Part shown: positions 1-7,940 of the stretch, one piece after another
Layout: each line of letters opens with the position of its first letter
Numbering within the stretch: the stretch's first letter is position 1
Origin: Fimenecus sp045531435
GTDB lineage: Bacteria > Bacillota > Clostridia > Oscillospirales > Acutalibacteraceae
Assembly: GCA_045531435.1 (NCBI GenBank)
Contig: JAZSDZ010000083.1
Span: 1 to 40,282, forward strand
DNA length: 40,282 bases
Reading direction: 5' to 3'
The notes under the pieces: generated by a model
The model's database searches: none
What the model was told of the DNA's origin: nothing
What the model saw: the letters and a program-made list of their open reading frames with translations, nothing else
Position numbers and translations under genes: made by a program

Positions 1-45
1 ATGGGTATATATACAGTAGATGCACAATTGAAAGGTGGTAATCCC

Positions 46-1368
46 ATGGGCTACACAGTTGAGGATATTCTCAAAATAGCAAAAGAAAAAAATATCAAGT
101 TCTTGCGTTTGCAATTTACTGACATTTTCGGTCAGATGAAAAATATTGCAATTACTGATAATATGTTTGAAAGGGTGCTTACAGAGGGTCAGATGTTTGA
201 CGGTTCTTCAATCGAAGGATTTGTCCGTATTGACGAGTCTGATATGTACTTAAAGCCCGACCTTGATACTTTTACAATCCTTCCTTGGAAAGAGGGGACA
301 GCACGAGTAATTTGTGATGTTTATGGTGCTGATAAAGTAACTCCTTTTACAGGTGACCCACGATATGTCCTTCGTTCAGTTATTGAAGATGCAGCAAGTA
401 TGGGTTATTCAATCAATGTTGGTCCTGAATGTGAATTTTTCCTTTTCAAACTTGATGAGCAGGGTAGAGCAACAACAAAGACTAACGACGCTGTTGGTTA
501 TTTCGATATTGGTCCTGCTGACGATGGTGAACAGTGCCGTAATGATATTTGTATTGCACTTCAGCAGATGGATTATGAAATTGAAGCATCTCACCATGAA
601 TGTGCAGAAGGTCAGCACGAAATCGACTTTAAGTTTGCAGAAGCACTTGATGCTGCTGATAAGGTTGTTACATTTAAGCATGTAGTTAAGACTTATGCCC
701 GCCGTAACGGACTTCATGCAACATTTATGCCAAAGCCACTTTATGGCGCAGCAGGTAATGGTATGCATACAAATCTTTCACTTATGAAAGATGGAAAAAA
801 TGCGTTCTATGACCCAAGTGATAAATATGGACTTAGTGAAACTGCATATCAGTTTATCGCAGGTGTTCTTCACCATATCAAGGCAATCACTTGTGTTGCA
901 AATCCGCTTGTAAACTCATATAAACGACTTGTGCCGGGATTTGAAGCACCTGTTTATATTTCTTGGTCAGCATCAAACCGTTCAGCACTTATAAGAGTTC
1001 CTGCAGCTCGTGGTATGGCAACCCGTGTTGAGCTTCGTTCATCCGACCCATCTTGTAACCCATATCTTGAAATGGCTCTCTGTATCGCAGCAGGTCTTGA
1101 TGGTATCAGGAAAGGTATGAAAGCACCTGATGGTATCACAACAAATATCTATGATATGACAAGGGAAGAAAGAATTGCACAGGGCATTGAAAATCTTCCA
1201 AGTACATTACAGGAAGCAACAAGAGAATTTGAAAAAAGTGAATTTGTAAAAGAAGTTCTCGGTGAACATATCTTCTCAAAATACCTTGCAGGTAAAAAGC
1301 AGGAATGGAAGAGCTACACGACAAGAGTTACACAGTGGGAAATCGAAGAATATCTTACAAAATATTAA
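46..1368 (+). CDS. glnA: Glutamine synthetase, type I (GSI-alpha)
   Basis: Makes glutamine from glutamate, ammonia and ATP in the cytoplasm. The 440-residue reading matches the short GSI-alpha class of Firmicutes. Visible motifs are MFDGSSIEG (about residues 50-58), GPECEFFLF (about 126-134), NGMHTNLS (about 238) and NRSALIRVP (about 311), which form the metal, glutamate and ATP sites. The frame is open from base 1, but I place the start at the ATG at 46: AAAGGTGG lies just upstream at good spacing, and family members begin with a short lead before the RLQFTDIFG strand. A GlnR-type promoter would be outside the window. The family call is secure; only the start is a choice. Confidence 0.96.
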   Translation: MGYTVEDILKIAKEKNIKFLRLQFTDIFGQMKNIAITDNMFERVLTEGQMFDGSSIEGFVRIDESDMYLKPDLDTFTILPWKEGTARVICDVYGADKVTPFTGDPRYVLRSVIEDAASMGYSINVGPECEFFLFKLDEQGRATTKTNDAVGYFDIGPADDGEQCRNDICIALQQMDYEIEASHHECAEGQHEIDFKFAEALDAADKVVTFKHVVKTYARRNGLHATFMPKPLYGAAGNGMHTNLSLMKDGKNAFYDPSDKYGLSETAYQFIAGVLHHIKAITCVANPLVNSYKRLVPGFEAPVYISWSASNRSALIRVPAARGMATRVELRSSDPSCNPYLEMALCIAAGLDGIRKGMKAPDGITTNIYDMTREERIAQGIENLPSTLQEATREFEKSEFVKEVLGEHIFSKYLAGKKQEWKSYTTRVTQWEIEEYLTKY

Positions 1369-1382
1369 TTTTCATAAGGTAT

Positions 1383-1402
1383 GGCGGGGTCAAGACCCCG
1401 CC
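1383..1402. terminator. GC-rich hairpin after glnA
   Basis: GGCGGGGTC and GACCCCGCC form a perfect 9-bp stem with a 2-base loop just after glnA. There is no clear T run, so it may be a dispersed palindrome used as a 3' end rather than a classical terminator. Nearly the same hairpin lies after hisF at 20373-20392. Confidence 0.6.
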
Positions 1403-1425
1403 AATGTTGTATATGCAACAAATTT

Positions 1426-1510
1426 GTCATTCTGAGCGAAGCGAAGAATCTTTAACAGACTGAACTATTAACCAACGGATATTATTTGTCATTTCAGTTC
1501 TCAGAATGAC
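1426..1510. repeat. Dispersed palindromic element (CATTCTGAG type)
   Basis: GTCATTCTGAG at 1426-1436 is matched by its exact reverse complement CTCAGAATGAC at 1500-1510, enclosing about 63 bases that include GCGAAGCGAAGAATC. This looks like a non-coding, MITE- or REP-like palindrome. A partial copy is at 7706-7731. No ORF lies inside. Confidence 0.6.
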
Positions 1511-1528
1511 TTTAAATATTTCTTCTTA

Positions 1529-1557
1529 TTGACTATTTATGGTATTTATGTTATTAT
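1529..1557 (+). promoter_or_regulatory. Promoter for the GtrA-like gene
   Basis: TTGACT at 1529-1534, a 17-base spacer and TATTAT at 1552-1557 lie about 40 bases before the start codon. This is sigma-A-like. Confidence 0.6.
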
Positions 1558-1594
1558 TTATTCATATCTTGATACATAAAAGGAGAATATTATT

Positions 1595-2140
1595 ATGTTA
1601 AAATTAAAAGACATTGACAAGGCTGCTGCTGCAAAAGGTAAAGGCGTTGAAACATTCTGGCAGTTCATCAAGTTTATTGTCGTAAGTTTAGGTGCATTCG
1701 TTATTCAGCTTTTCTTACCATATCTTGTTAAATTACCTATGTCAGAGGAATTCCTTACAAGACCTTATGACCTCTTTGGTTTAGGTATCTGGTCATCTGA
1801 AAAAGCTGCATCAGCAGGTATGGATACAACAGGTCTCGGACTTTTCATTGCGTTGACAGCATGTAACATTCTTGCACAGATTTTCTCTTTCTTTGTAAAC
1901 AGAGAAAAGACATTTAATTCATGCGCAAATATCAAGGTTGTTTTCCCAATCTACCTCGTTGTTACTATCGCTCTTATTGCATTTTCAGCTTGGTTACAGC
2001 CATTCCTTGTAAACTTCCTTACATCAAAGGGATTAGGTGGTTCAGCAATTGCAATTTCAGGTGCAATTTGTGCTTGTATTCAATTCTTCCTTTATTTCCC
2101 AATCCAGATGATTCTCTTCCGCAAAAAGAAGGAAGACTAA
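1595..2140 (+). CDS. GtrA-like family membrane protein
   Basis: A 181-residue protein with four predicted membrane helices, roughly residues 21-45, 80-102, 114-133 and 150-175. After helix 2 it has FFVNREKTFN, which resembles the FxxNRxWTF signature of the GtrA-like family. Family members act in flipping or transfer of lipid-linked sugars or in teichoic acid and surface polysaccharide assembly. A long polar loop between helices 1 and 2 (about 46-79) is less usual. AAAAGGAG precedes the ATG. It has its own promoter and a terminator directly after. The substrate cannot be inferred from the neighbours, and no glycosyltransferase lies next to it. Confidence 0.75.
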   Translation: MLKLKDIDKAAAAKGKGVETFWQFIKFIVVSLGAFVIQLFLPYLVKLPMSEEFLTRPYDLFGLGIWSSEKAASAGMDTTGLGLFIALTACNILAQIFSFFVNREKTFNSCANIKVVFPIYLVVTIALIAFSAWLQPFLVNFLTSKGLGGSAIAISGAICACIQFFLYFPIQMILFRKKKED

Positions 2141-2160
2141 TTTCAGTACATTGAAAATCT

Positions 2161-2195
2161 GCCCTGTGTCATTTCCGATACAGGGCATTGTTTTT
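2161..2195 (+). terminator. Intrinsic terminator after the GtrA-like gene
   Basis: GCCCTGT (2161-2167) pairs with ACAGGGC (2180-2186), followed by a T-rich tract TTGTTTTT. The next gene begins only 20 bases downstream, so read-through may supply it. Confidence 0.75.
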
Positions 2196-2205
2196 AGGTG
2201 GTTTT

Positions 2206-3117
2206 ATGACAAAAAAGAAAAATACCATGTTGAAAATAGTTTCTGTTGTATTTTCCGTTGTTTTTAGTATTGCATTGGCATTAAGTCTGATGACAACTAT
2301 GCTTATAAGTGTTGGCAGAGATTATGTTTCGTCAAATGAATTCAGATATAAAATTGACAATACGGACTTGTCAACAATGAAATTTGTTCACAATGGTAAA
2401 AAAATCACTCTTGAAAAATATGTCAAGGATTATGTGACAAAGAATATCGAAAATCATATCCAGAATAATCCTCTCAGTGATTTTACAAACATTCTTTTCC
2501 CTATTTTTGATTCGGTTACAGATTTTACTGTTGATAAGGCTCTTTCTTCTGATTTTATAAACAAAACTGTGAAAAATGAAGTCCATTCAATCTTCGATTA
2601 TTTTCTTTACAGTGACGTTGACGAAGCAAAAGAAAGAATTGAAATGGGTATAACACTTGACAATAATGTGGCGCTTATTCCTGAAAATGCAACTACATTT
2701 GAAGAACGAGTAAGTGCAGAGGTTAAAATGGCAATTTTCCAATATATTGAAGAAGAATCAGGAATGAGTTGCGACGAAATAATTGTCCTTATTTCTGAAA
2801 AAACCATATCAGATTTGAAAACACTCTCCATCATTCTCTTTTTATCACTTGTGATTGTTTCAATCCCTACATTCCCTAGTTTATTTCTTTTCCTTGGAAT
2901 TGCACTTGTTATCTTTAAATCACAGATTAGTTCCTATATAGTTGAATTTAAACAATATTTTGCAGGTAATGAAGACTTGATTTCATATCAACTGATAAAA
3001 CCATTGATAGATGCTTACGAGCCACATGCTGACCGTGGAGGAAGTACGGGAATAATCTTGCTTGCACTGTTTGCTATTGCTTTGATTGTACTGTATTTCA
3101 TTAAAAAGAAAAAATAA
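2206..3117 (+). CDS. Hypothetical membrane protein
   Basis: I do not recognise a named family. The reading is 303 residues: a signal-anchor-like helix near residues 8-32, a charged extracytoplasmic-type domain of about 180 residues, then two hydrophobic segments near residues 208-245 and 277-298, and a KKKK tail. The ATG at 2206 has AGGTGG at 2196-2201. An upstream in-frame TTG at 2188 lies inside the preceding terminator and is unlikely to be used. It probably depends on read-through from the GtrA-like gene, since no promoter is visible in the 65-base gap. Function unknown; the topology suggests an envelope protein. Confidence 0.7.
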   Translation: MTKKKNTMLKIVSVVFSVVFSIALALSLMTTMLISVGRDYVSSNEFRYKIDNTDLSTMKFVHNGKKITLEKYVKDYVTKNIENHIQNNPLSDFTNILFPIFDSVTDFTVDKALSSDFINKTVKNEVHSIFDYFLYSDVDEAKERIEMGITLDNNVALIPENATTFEERVSAEVKMAIFQYIEEESGMSCDEIIVLISEKTISDLKTLSIILFLSLVIVSIPTFPSLFLFLGIALVIFKSQISSYIVEFKQYFAGNEDLISYQLIKPLIDAYEPHADRGGSTGIILLALFAIALIVLYFIKKKK

Positions 3118-3125
3118 TAAAAATT

Positions 3126-3143
3126 CCCCATCACTTGATGGGG
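3126..3143. terminator. Bidirectional terminator between convergent genes
   Basis: CCCCATCA and TGATGGGG make an 8-bp stem, flanked by AAAATT on one side and ATTATTATTT on the other. It lies between the plus-strand membrane protein and the minus-strand FemAB gene. Confidence 0.8.
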
Positions 3144-3151
3144 ATTATTAT

Positions 3152-4441
3152 TTACTTTCTCATTTTTCTGATAACCTTCTTAATTAATTTTGAAAGTTTA
3201 GGATACAACTTAATCCATATAAAATATTTTGCATTATTGAATACAAGATGAAATTCACCCGGGAATTCAATATAGTTACCTGAAAACTTCTGCTTGAAAC
3301 GGTGAATACCGAAAAGGGGATGGTCTTCAGTAGGATTTGGAATAGTGCCGAAAAAGTCCATAAATTCCATTCCTGCACTGTAAAAACGCTTGATTGCAGC
3401 ATAAGTAATGGCATAGTTTGCGTTATATGAACGGAAAATATCACGGCTACCACCAAATACAGTCCAACCGCGATTCTGTGAATTGATGTTAAGTCCCGTT
3501 GAAAGTACAATTCCGTCGGGATATTTCTTAAGGTTTTCTTCAGCCTCATTACGGATTTTCAAAAGTCTTTCGTACTTTTCATTAGCCTGTTTTAATGCTG
3601 TATGTGCCTTCGCAGTCGGCTTGTTTTCAACTCTTTCCTTGCAGGTTACAATTTCTTTTTCAACCGTTTCCAATTGTCCTGTAAGTGCGTTAAGGTGTCT
3701 GTCAGGAAAATATTTTGACATTAAAAGCTCACAGTATCCGTGAGGATGAAGTGTGTCATAAACATTTTTGTAATAATCAATCTGATTTTCAATAAATCCG
3801 TCACGAAGTGCAGTTTCCTTCATAATTTCTGCATAAGTGTCAAAATCAGTTGATGGGAAAACTTCAATACAGTTGTCCTCTGACTGCTTGATTGCCTTTT
3901 TTGCATATCGGTCAAAGTTGCCGAAAATATCATCAAGCTTACCTGAAAGATTAAGACGGAAAGTGCATCTTGGCTGACTACCGTCAAAGCCTTGAGTAAA
4001 ACCACGGTGCTGATATCCCAACTGTTCCATTTTATTTACAAAATCAAGGCTTGAAGAAACCTCATTTTCATATTTGTCAAGTACTCTGTAATAATAATCG
4101 GGGTCAATGAGAAGATAAACTGCATTTTTAGTTTTAAGATATTTGTAAATTTCCTTTGTGAATGCTTCAACAAGAGTGAAATCATCAAAATCAACTACAA
4201 ATCCTCTCGGTGCATAGTAGAGATATCCACCGATAAAAGGGATTTTTCTGTGAAGAAGCATAACTGTTCCAACAAGCATATCGTCTTCAAAAAGACCTAA
4301 TAATTCGTGTTCCCAGTCACCTGTAGATTTCACTTTACCCCAAAGGGAAAGCTGCATAAAATGTTCTTTTTTATGTCCGTTTACAAAGTTGTCATTCTGT
4401 TCAGGACTTATTGTTTTTAACTGATAATTCAATCTTATCAC
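3152..4441 (-). CDS. FemAB-family peptidoglycan bridge aminoacyltransferase (second of pair)
   Basis: A 429-residue member of the Fem/MurM family, which uses aminoacyl-tRNA to add amino acids to the lipid II stem peptide on the inner membrane face. The N-terminal EHFMQLSLWGKVKS segment fits the family start. Residues about 245-305 are a charged helical hairpin (coiled-coil arm), typical of FemA-type enzymes, and GGSRDIFRSYNANY follows in the second acyltransferase-like domain. Near the end, FGTIPNPTEDHPLFGIHRFK matches the family C-terminal core. The start is GTG, with no strong ribosome site, 10 bases after the stop of the upstream paralogue, so translation is probably coupled. The amino acid it adds cannot be read from sequence. 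Confidence 0.9.
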   Translation of the reverse strand: MIRLNYQLKTISPEQNDNFVNGHKKEHFMQLSLWGKVKSTGDWEHELLGLFEDDMLVGTVMLLHRKIPFIGGYLYYAPRGFVVDFDDFTLVEAFTKEIYKYLKTKNAVYLLIDPDYYYRVLDKYENEVSSSLDFVNKMEQLGYQHRGFTQGFDGSQPRCTFRLNLSGKLDDIFGNFDRYAKKAIKQSEDNCIEVFPSTDFDTYAEIMKETALRDGFIENQIDYYKNVYDTLHPHGYCELLMSKYFPDRHLNALTGQLETVEKEIVTCKERVENKPTAKAHTALKQANEKYERLLKIRNEAEENLKKYPDGIVLSTGLNINSQNRGWTVFGGSRDIFRSYNANYAITYAAIKRFYSAGMEFMDFFGTIPNPTEDHPLFGIHRFKQKFSGNYIEFPGEFHLVFNNAKYFIWIKLYPKLSKLIKKVIRKMRK

Positions 4442-4451
4442 CTGTAATCAA

Positions 4452-5783
4452 TTACTTTTTGCTGTTATTCACTGTCTTTTCTTTAATATGCTTTTTAAGA
4501 ATTGTATTCTTAACCTTTTTAACTTTTGGAAGAAGTTTTCTGAAAAGCATAAAAGTAAATTTGTCATTTACCAAATACATATCACCAACATATTCGGTCA
4601 ACTGTCCGTTGTAGCTCATTTTGTATTTTGCAAGACCAAAAAGGGGATTATTTTCATCGTGTGGGTCACCTGTAACTCGGCCCAAATCATGAATTTCCAT
4701 TCCTTCCTTAAAACTGTCTTCAATTCTTACCCAGTTAAGAAAATGAGTCGGACGAAGTGTGTTACGAAGAATATTTCTTGTACCACCGTAAAGGCAGATT
4801 GCAGTTTTACCGAAACGAGATGTGATACTTACCGCAAGACAAAGCTTCTCGGGAACATTGTCACCATATTTTTCCTTAAGTTCCTTGTCAACCTTTTCGT
4901 TTCTTGTAAGAGTATTGTTAATAGTATCAAGTTCCTTTTTAATTGCTGAAATTTCTTTTTTGTTTGGCTTTTTAGCACTCTCAAGGTCAGAAAGCTGACT
5001 TTCTAACTGACCTTTCTTTTCATTGAGAGAATCACAATGTTCTTTTCTCATTTTCTGGTCACAGTAAATAAAGTTCATAACCGCTTTGCCATTAAGAGCA
5101 GTAACCATTGTCTTGTAATAGTTTTTATCACGCTGAATAAACTCTGTTCTGTCAGCAGTTTCTGTCATAACAGTAAAGAATTCGTCAAGTTTTTCAGGAT
5201 GTTGTTCCAATGTGATATGGTCGTAACTTTCTGTATATAAAAGACCGTCTGCAGCAGCCTTAAGTCCGTGACGAACACCTTTTTCGCATTTCTTTAAGAA
5301 TGTTTCAGGTGTATAACCTTTAAGAGGTGAGCATATTGCAACAGCAGGTTGAACAATGTAGAAATTCTTGTCTTCGTTAAGTGTGAAACCACCTTTAAGC
5401 ATAGAATTCACAGCAGACGTGTCACGCTTTTCACCATCAAGCTCTTCCACGATAAGCGGGTCGCAGACCATAGCACAGATTCTGTGTTTTTTCATTTCTG
5501 ATTTCATAAATGCACAAAATTCCACAACAAGCATTTCGTTATTGAGGTCACATACAAAACCGTCAGGACAATACCAGAGTTTTCCGACCTTTATATCTCT
5601 TTCAAGGCAGAGGCAGGAGAGCACAGCTTGATTATTTTCGTCATAACCCATATAAAAAGACGGCTTCCACGCACTTTTTACCTGAGACCAATAAGATGTC
5701 TGATAAATTGAGCCACCGTTTTCTTCTGAAAAATCATTGAATTTTGTCATATCAGTTTGCACTGAAAAATTGTATTTACTCAT
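4452..5783 (-). CDS. FemAB-family peptidoglycan bridge aminoacyltransferase (first of pair)
   Basis: A 443-residue paralogue of the next gene, with the same layout: SIYQTSYWSQVKS near residue 26, a coiled-coil arm near residues 245-310 rich in Lys and Glu, then LYGGTRNILRNTLRPTH and FGLAKYKMSYNG in the second domain. A basic tail ends the protein. AGGTG sits 9 bases before the ATG, and a TTGACA-17-TAAGAT promoter lies upstream. As with FemA and FemB, tandem paralogues suggest successive additions to one bridge. The MurE in this window looks specific for diaminopimelate, so the bridge would start on that residue or elsewhere on the stem; this is inference. Confidence 0.9.
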   Translation of the reverse strand: MSKYNFSVQTDMTKFNDFSEENGGSIYQTSYWSQVKSAWKPSFYMGYDENNQAVLSCLCLERDIKVGKLWYCPDGFVCDLNNEMLVVEFCAFMKSEMKKHRICAMVCDPLIVEELDGEKRDTSAVNSMLKGGFTLNEDKNFYIVQPAVAICSPLKGYTPETFLKKCEKGVRHGLKAAADGLLYTESYDHITLEQHPEKLDEFFTVMTETADRTEFIQRDKNYYKTMVTALNGKAVMNFIYCDQKMRKEHCDSLNEKKGQLESQLSDLESAKKPNKKEISAIKKELDTINNTLTRNEKVDKELKEKYGDNVPEKLCLAVSITSRFGKTAICLYGGTRNILRNTLRPTHFLNWVRIEDSFKEGMEIHDLGRVTGDPHDENNPLFGLAKYKMSYNGQLTEYVGDMYLVNDKFTFMLFRKLLPKVKKVKNTILKKHIKEKTVNNSKK

Positions 5784-5834
5784 TCAGGTTACACCTCATA
5801 TAATATTGTTACCGATAAATCTGCATACTAAAAA

Positions 5835-5863
5835 ATCTTATCATATTACCCATATTTTGTCAA
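5835..5863 (-). promoter_or_regulatory. Promoter of the femAB pair
   Basis: On the minus strand TTGACA (5858-5863), a 17-base spacer and TAAGAT (5835-5840) lie about 50 bases before the start codon. Confidence 0.65.
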
Positions 5864-5885
5864 TGAAAGAGAGCACAACAGAAGC

Positions 5886-5908
5886 CCTTGAAATTCTGCT
5901 TTTCAAGG
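5886..5908. terminator. Hairpin after the PstS-like gene
   Basis: CCTTGAAA (5886-5893) pairs with TTTCAAGG (5901-5908). It follows the minus-strand PstS-like gene by 10 bases, although the T run is better on the plus strand. Confidence 0.55.
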
Positions 5909-5917
5909 ACTTTTTCT

Positions 5918-6913
5918 TTAATTTATTCTGACATATCCACTTTCTTCAATAAGTGTTTGTCCCTCGTCGGATAAGAGCCAGTCAATAAGAAGTGGTATAT
6001 TTTCATTTTTGTTGTCAGCACGATAAATAGCATAAAATTTTGCTACAATGGGGTAGGTGCCATTTTGAATGTTTTCGGCAGTAGGTTCGACGCCATTGAG
6101 AGAAAGCATTTTAACACCACTGTTTGCCACAATCCCATCCATATAGTAACGGAAGGAAAAGCCGATTGCACCACCGGTAATTGCAAAAGGGGATTTAGGT
6201 GCTATTTTTGTGTCACCCATAAATGCATTCATAGCAGACTGACTTCCACTACCTTCTAATCTTGTGACGGGATTTATAACTCTGTTTGGACCACCAACCT
6301 GCGTCCAATTTTTGTATTTACCACCATAAATATCACGAACTTGTTGTGTTGTAAGGTTGTCAACGGGATTCTTTCCGTTTACAAAAAATACAAAGCCCTC
6401 AAGTCCTACTGGTACATATATAAGCTCAACACCTTTTTCTTCGGCATATTGTTTCTGTTCAGTTGACGGAGCGGCACAGAATAAAATGTCAGTCTCACCA
6501 TCAACAATTGCTTTGTATCCACGAACAGTGTTTTTGTACTGCATTTTACTGTCTGGTGCAAAGTTTTCACCATAGAAATTGTCATCAGAGAAAACTCCAC
6601 CTTCATAAGTGACAGAGCCTTTCGGATAAACACAATCAATAATTGATGCATAAACAGGCACAAGAGCCGCAGCACCATCTAAAACGGGAAGATTATCAGT
6701 GAGCTTAAGTGAAGCTTTTACTCTTGCCAAATCGGACTCTTCCTCAAATGGAAGATACATACTCACATCAATCATCTTTGCCTGAGAAGTGTCACTGAAA
6801 TTGTTAGCAAGACGGACAGTAAGCAGTGCATAAATACTTAAATTGAACAGACCGAACATAACAATAACAAGAAGTATAGAGATAATCTGTCTTAAAAGAC
6901 TTTTCTTTTTCAT
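5918..6913 (-). CDS. PstS-like periplasmic-binding-fold protein, membrane-anchored
   Basis: A 331-residue protein of the PstS-like phosphate/anion-binding superfamily. Residues 1-35 hold a basic start and one hydrophobic helix without a lipobox Cys, so it is probably membrane-anchored. Family landmarks are DILFCAAPS (about 140), a strand with VPVGLEGFVFFVNGKNPV, LTTQQVRDIYGGKYKNW, then RLEGSGSQSAMNAFMG, which resembles the anion-binding SGT loop, and GGAIGFSFRYY. It is the last gene of an operon with three small membrane proteins, translationally coupled to the 46-residue one (1-base gap). No pstCAB or phoU is near, so classical phosphate import is doubtful; signalling or another anion is possible. 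Confidence 0.85.
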   Translation of the reverse strand: MKKKSLLRQIISILLVIVMFGLFNLSIYALLTVRLANNFSDTSQAKMIDVSMYLPFEEESDLARVKASLKLTDNLPVLDGAAALVPVYASIIDCVYPKGSVTYEGGVFSDDNFYGENFAPDSKMQYKNTVRGYKAIVDGETDILFCAAPSTEQKQYAEEKGVELIYVPVGLEGFVFFVNGKNPVDNLTTQQVRDIYGGKYKNWTQVGGPNRVINPVTRLEGSGSQSAMNAFMGDTKIAPKSPFAITGGAIGFSFRYYMDGIVANSGVKMLSLNGVEPTAENIQNGTYPIVAKFYAIYRADNKNENIPLLIDWLLSDEGQTLIEESGYVRIN

Positions 6914-6914
6914 A

Positions 6915-7055
6915 TCACCATAACTCCTTTGCTATAAAATAGATAATGGAGCAGTGCTGATAAGCATTTATGTCATATATGAGATGTGCAACTGTCAATA
7001 TAAGACAGATAGCAACAACTGCAATCAGAATATTATAGTATATATTTTGTTTCAT
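6915..7055 (-). CDS. Small membrane protein, 46 residues
   Basis: A short gene with one hydrophobic helix (about residues 9-27) between a polar start MKQNIYYN and the end FIAKELW. Support is AGGTGA five bases before the ATG, a good length for the gap, and tight packing: it starts 9 bases after the TAG of the preceding small gene, and its TGA lies one base before the ATG of the PstS-like gene, whose ribosome site lies within it. It is in frame with the gene before it, separated by that TAG. Function unknown; context suggests a partner of the binding protein. Confidence 0.65.
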   Translation of the reverse strand: MKQNIYYNILIAVVAICLILTVAHLIYDINAYQHCSIIYFIAKELW

Positions 7056-7064
7056 ATCTTTCAC

Positions 7065-7334
7065 CTACATATACATAATTGCACTTGCAAATAAAGCAGT
7101 TATGCCAAAAACAATTACTGATAAAACAGTAGCAACTACAAAAGCAATAATAACGCCTTTTTTCATTTCTTGTATATCTTCATCAGTATAACTTTCAGGT
7201 TTCATAATGCGTTTGAGCTTTGCATCCTGATATTGTGAAGCTTTGGATATTGCCACAATAATAGCAATAATCGGAATTCCATAATAAATCACTATTGCTA
7301 TGATTTCTACAATCATATTGCCTATCTCATTCAT
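7065..7334 (-). CDS. Small two-helix membrane protein (paralogue B)
   Basis: An 89-residue protein with two hydrophobic helices (about residues 8-30 and 60-85) joined by a charged cytoplasmic-type loop containing SYTDEDIQEMKK. The ATG at 7334 has AAAGGTGA at the right spacing; an in-frame ATG at 7352 overlaps that site and is rejected. It resembles the upstream 81-residue protein in the loop (YxxxEMQxxKK pattern), helix 2 and the C-terminal YM. The stop is TAG. I recognise no named family; the pair looks like a local duplication serving the same membrane complex as the PstS-like protein. Confidence 0.75.
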   Translation of the reverse strand: MNEIGNMIVEIIAIVIYYGIPIIAIIVAISKASQYQDAKLKRIMKPESYTDEDIQEMKKGVIIAFVVATVLSVIVFGITALFASAIMYM

Positions 7335-7369
7335 AAATAAGTCACCTTTCATTTTTATTGTTTAGATGA

Positions 7370-7615
7370 TTACATATATGCGATTCCTACAGCAAAGGTA
7401 ACTACGAGACTAACAATAACAGCAATCAGGACAAAAGAAACAACAGAAGAAATGATAAAATCTTTTTTTATGGCTTGCATTTCATCTGCGCTATATGTGT
7501 TAGAGTGGAGCTTGTTATCTTTTGTTGCCTTGATGTATTTTATAAGATTTATAATCCAAAATACAACAGCAGTAGCAGGAATCATAAAAATCGTCACTAT
7601 AATTGCATAACCCAT
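7370..7615 (-). CDS. Small two-helix membrane protein (paralogue A)
   Basis: An 81-residue protein, first gene of the operon. It has two hydrophobic helices (about residues 3-26 and 50-78) and a loop with TYSADEMQAIKK. The ATG at 7615 has AAGGAG nine bases upstream. A longer frame from a TTG at 7645 is impossible in practice because that codon lies next to the promoter -10 box. It is similar to the next gene throughout the loop and helix 2. No named family recognised. Confidence 0.75.
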   Translation of the reverse strand: MGYAIIVTIFMIPATAVVFWIINLIKYIKATKDNKLHSNTYSADEMQAIKKDFIISSVVSFVLIAVIVSLVVTFAVGIAYM

Positions 7616-7647
7616 AAAAGAAAACTCCTTCCAACTTTTATACAATT

Positions 7648-7676
7648 ATTATAAATCCCATAAAGTTCTGTGTCAA
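7648..7676 (-). promoter_or_regulatory. Consensus promoter of the small-membrane-protein/PstS-like operon
   Basis: Minus-strand TTGACA (7671-7676), 17 bases, TATAAT (7648-7653): a perfect sigma-A consensus, suggesting strong basal expression. Confidence 0.85.
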
Positions 7677-7705
7677 TAACCTTAATATTTTAACATATGA
7701 TATTT

Positions 7706-7731
7706 GTCATTCTGAGCGTGGTAAAGAATCT
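7706..7731. repeat. Partial copy of the CATTCTGAG palindromic element
   Basis: TTTGTCATTCTGAGCG followed by AAAGAATCTTT matches the left part of the element at 1426-1510. The right arm is not visible. Confidence 0.5.
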
Positions 7732-7800
7732 TTATTAATTTCGAATCACATGTTAGTTTTAATAGGTTTTCGAATCCATCCACCGAATTTTTAGAAACAA

Positions 7801-7837
7801 AAAAATAAGAGTCCTCCAAAAGGAAAACTCTTATTTT

Positions 7838-7838
<1 letters not shown>
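7801..7838 (-). terminator. Intrinsic terminator of the tRNA operon
   Basis: AAAAATAAGAGT (7801-7812) and ACTCTTATTTTT (7827-7838) form a 12-bp stem, and the minus strand continues with a T-rich stretch. It starts at the CCA end of tRNA-Tyr. Confidence 0.8.
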
Positions 7839-7922
<84 letters not shown>

Positions 7923-7940
7923 ATATAGATTACAAAAAAA

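Noticed and set aside
5918..6913. Classical PstS of a phosphate ABC transporter
   Set aside because: No pstC, pstA, pstB or phoU is adjacent, there is no lipobox, and the operon partners are small membrane proteins.
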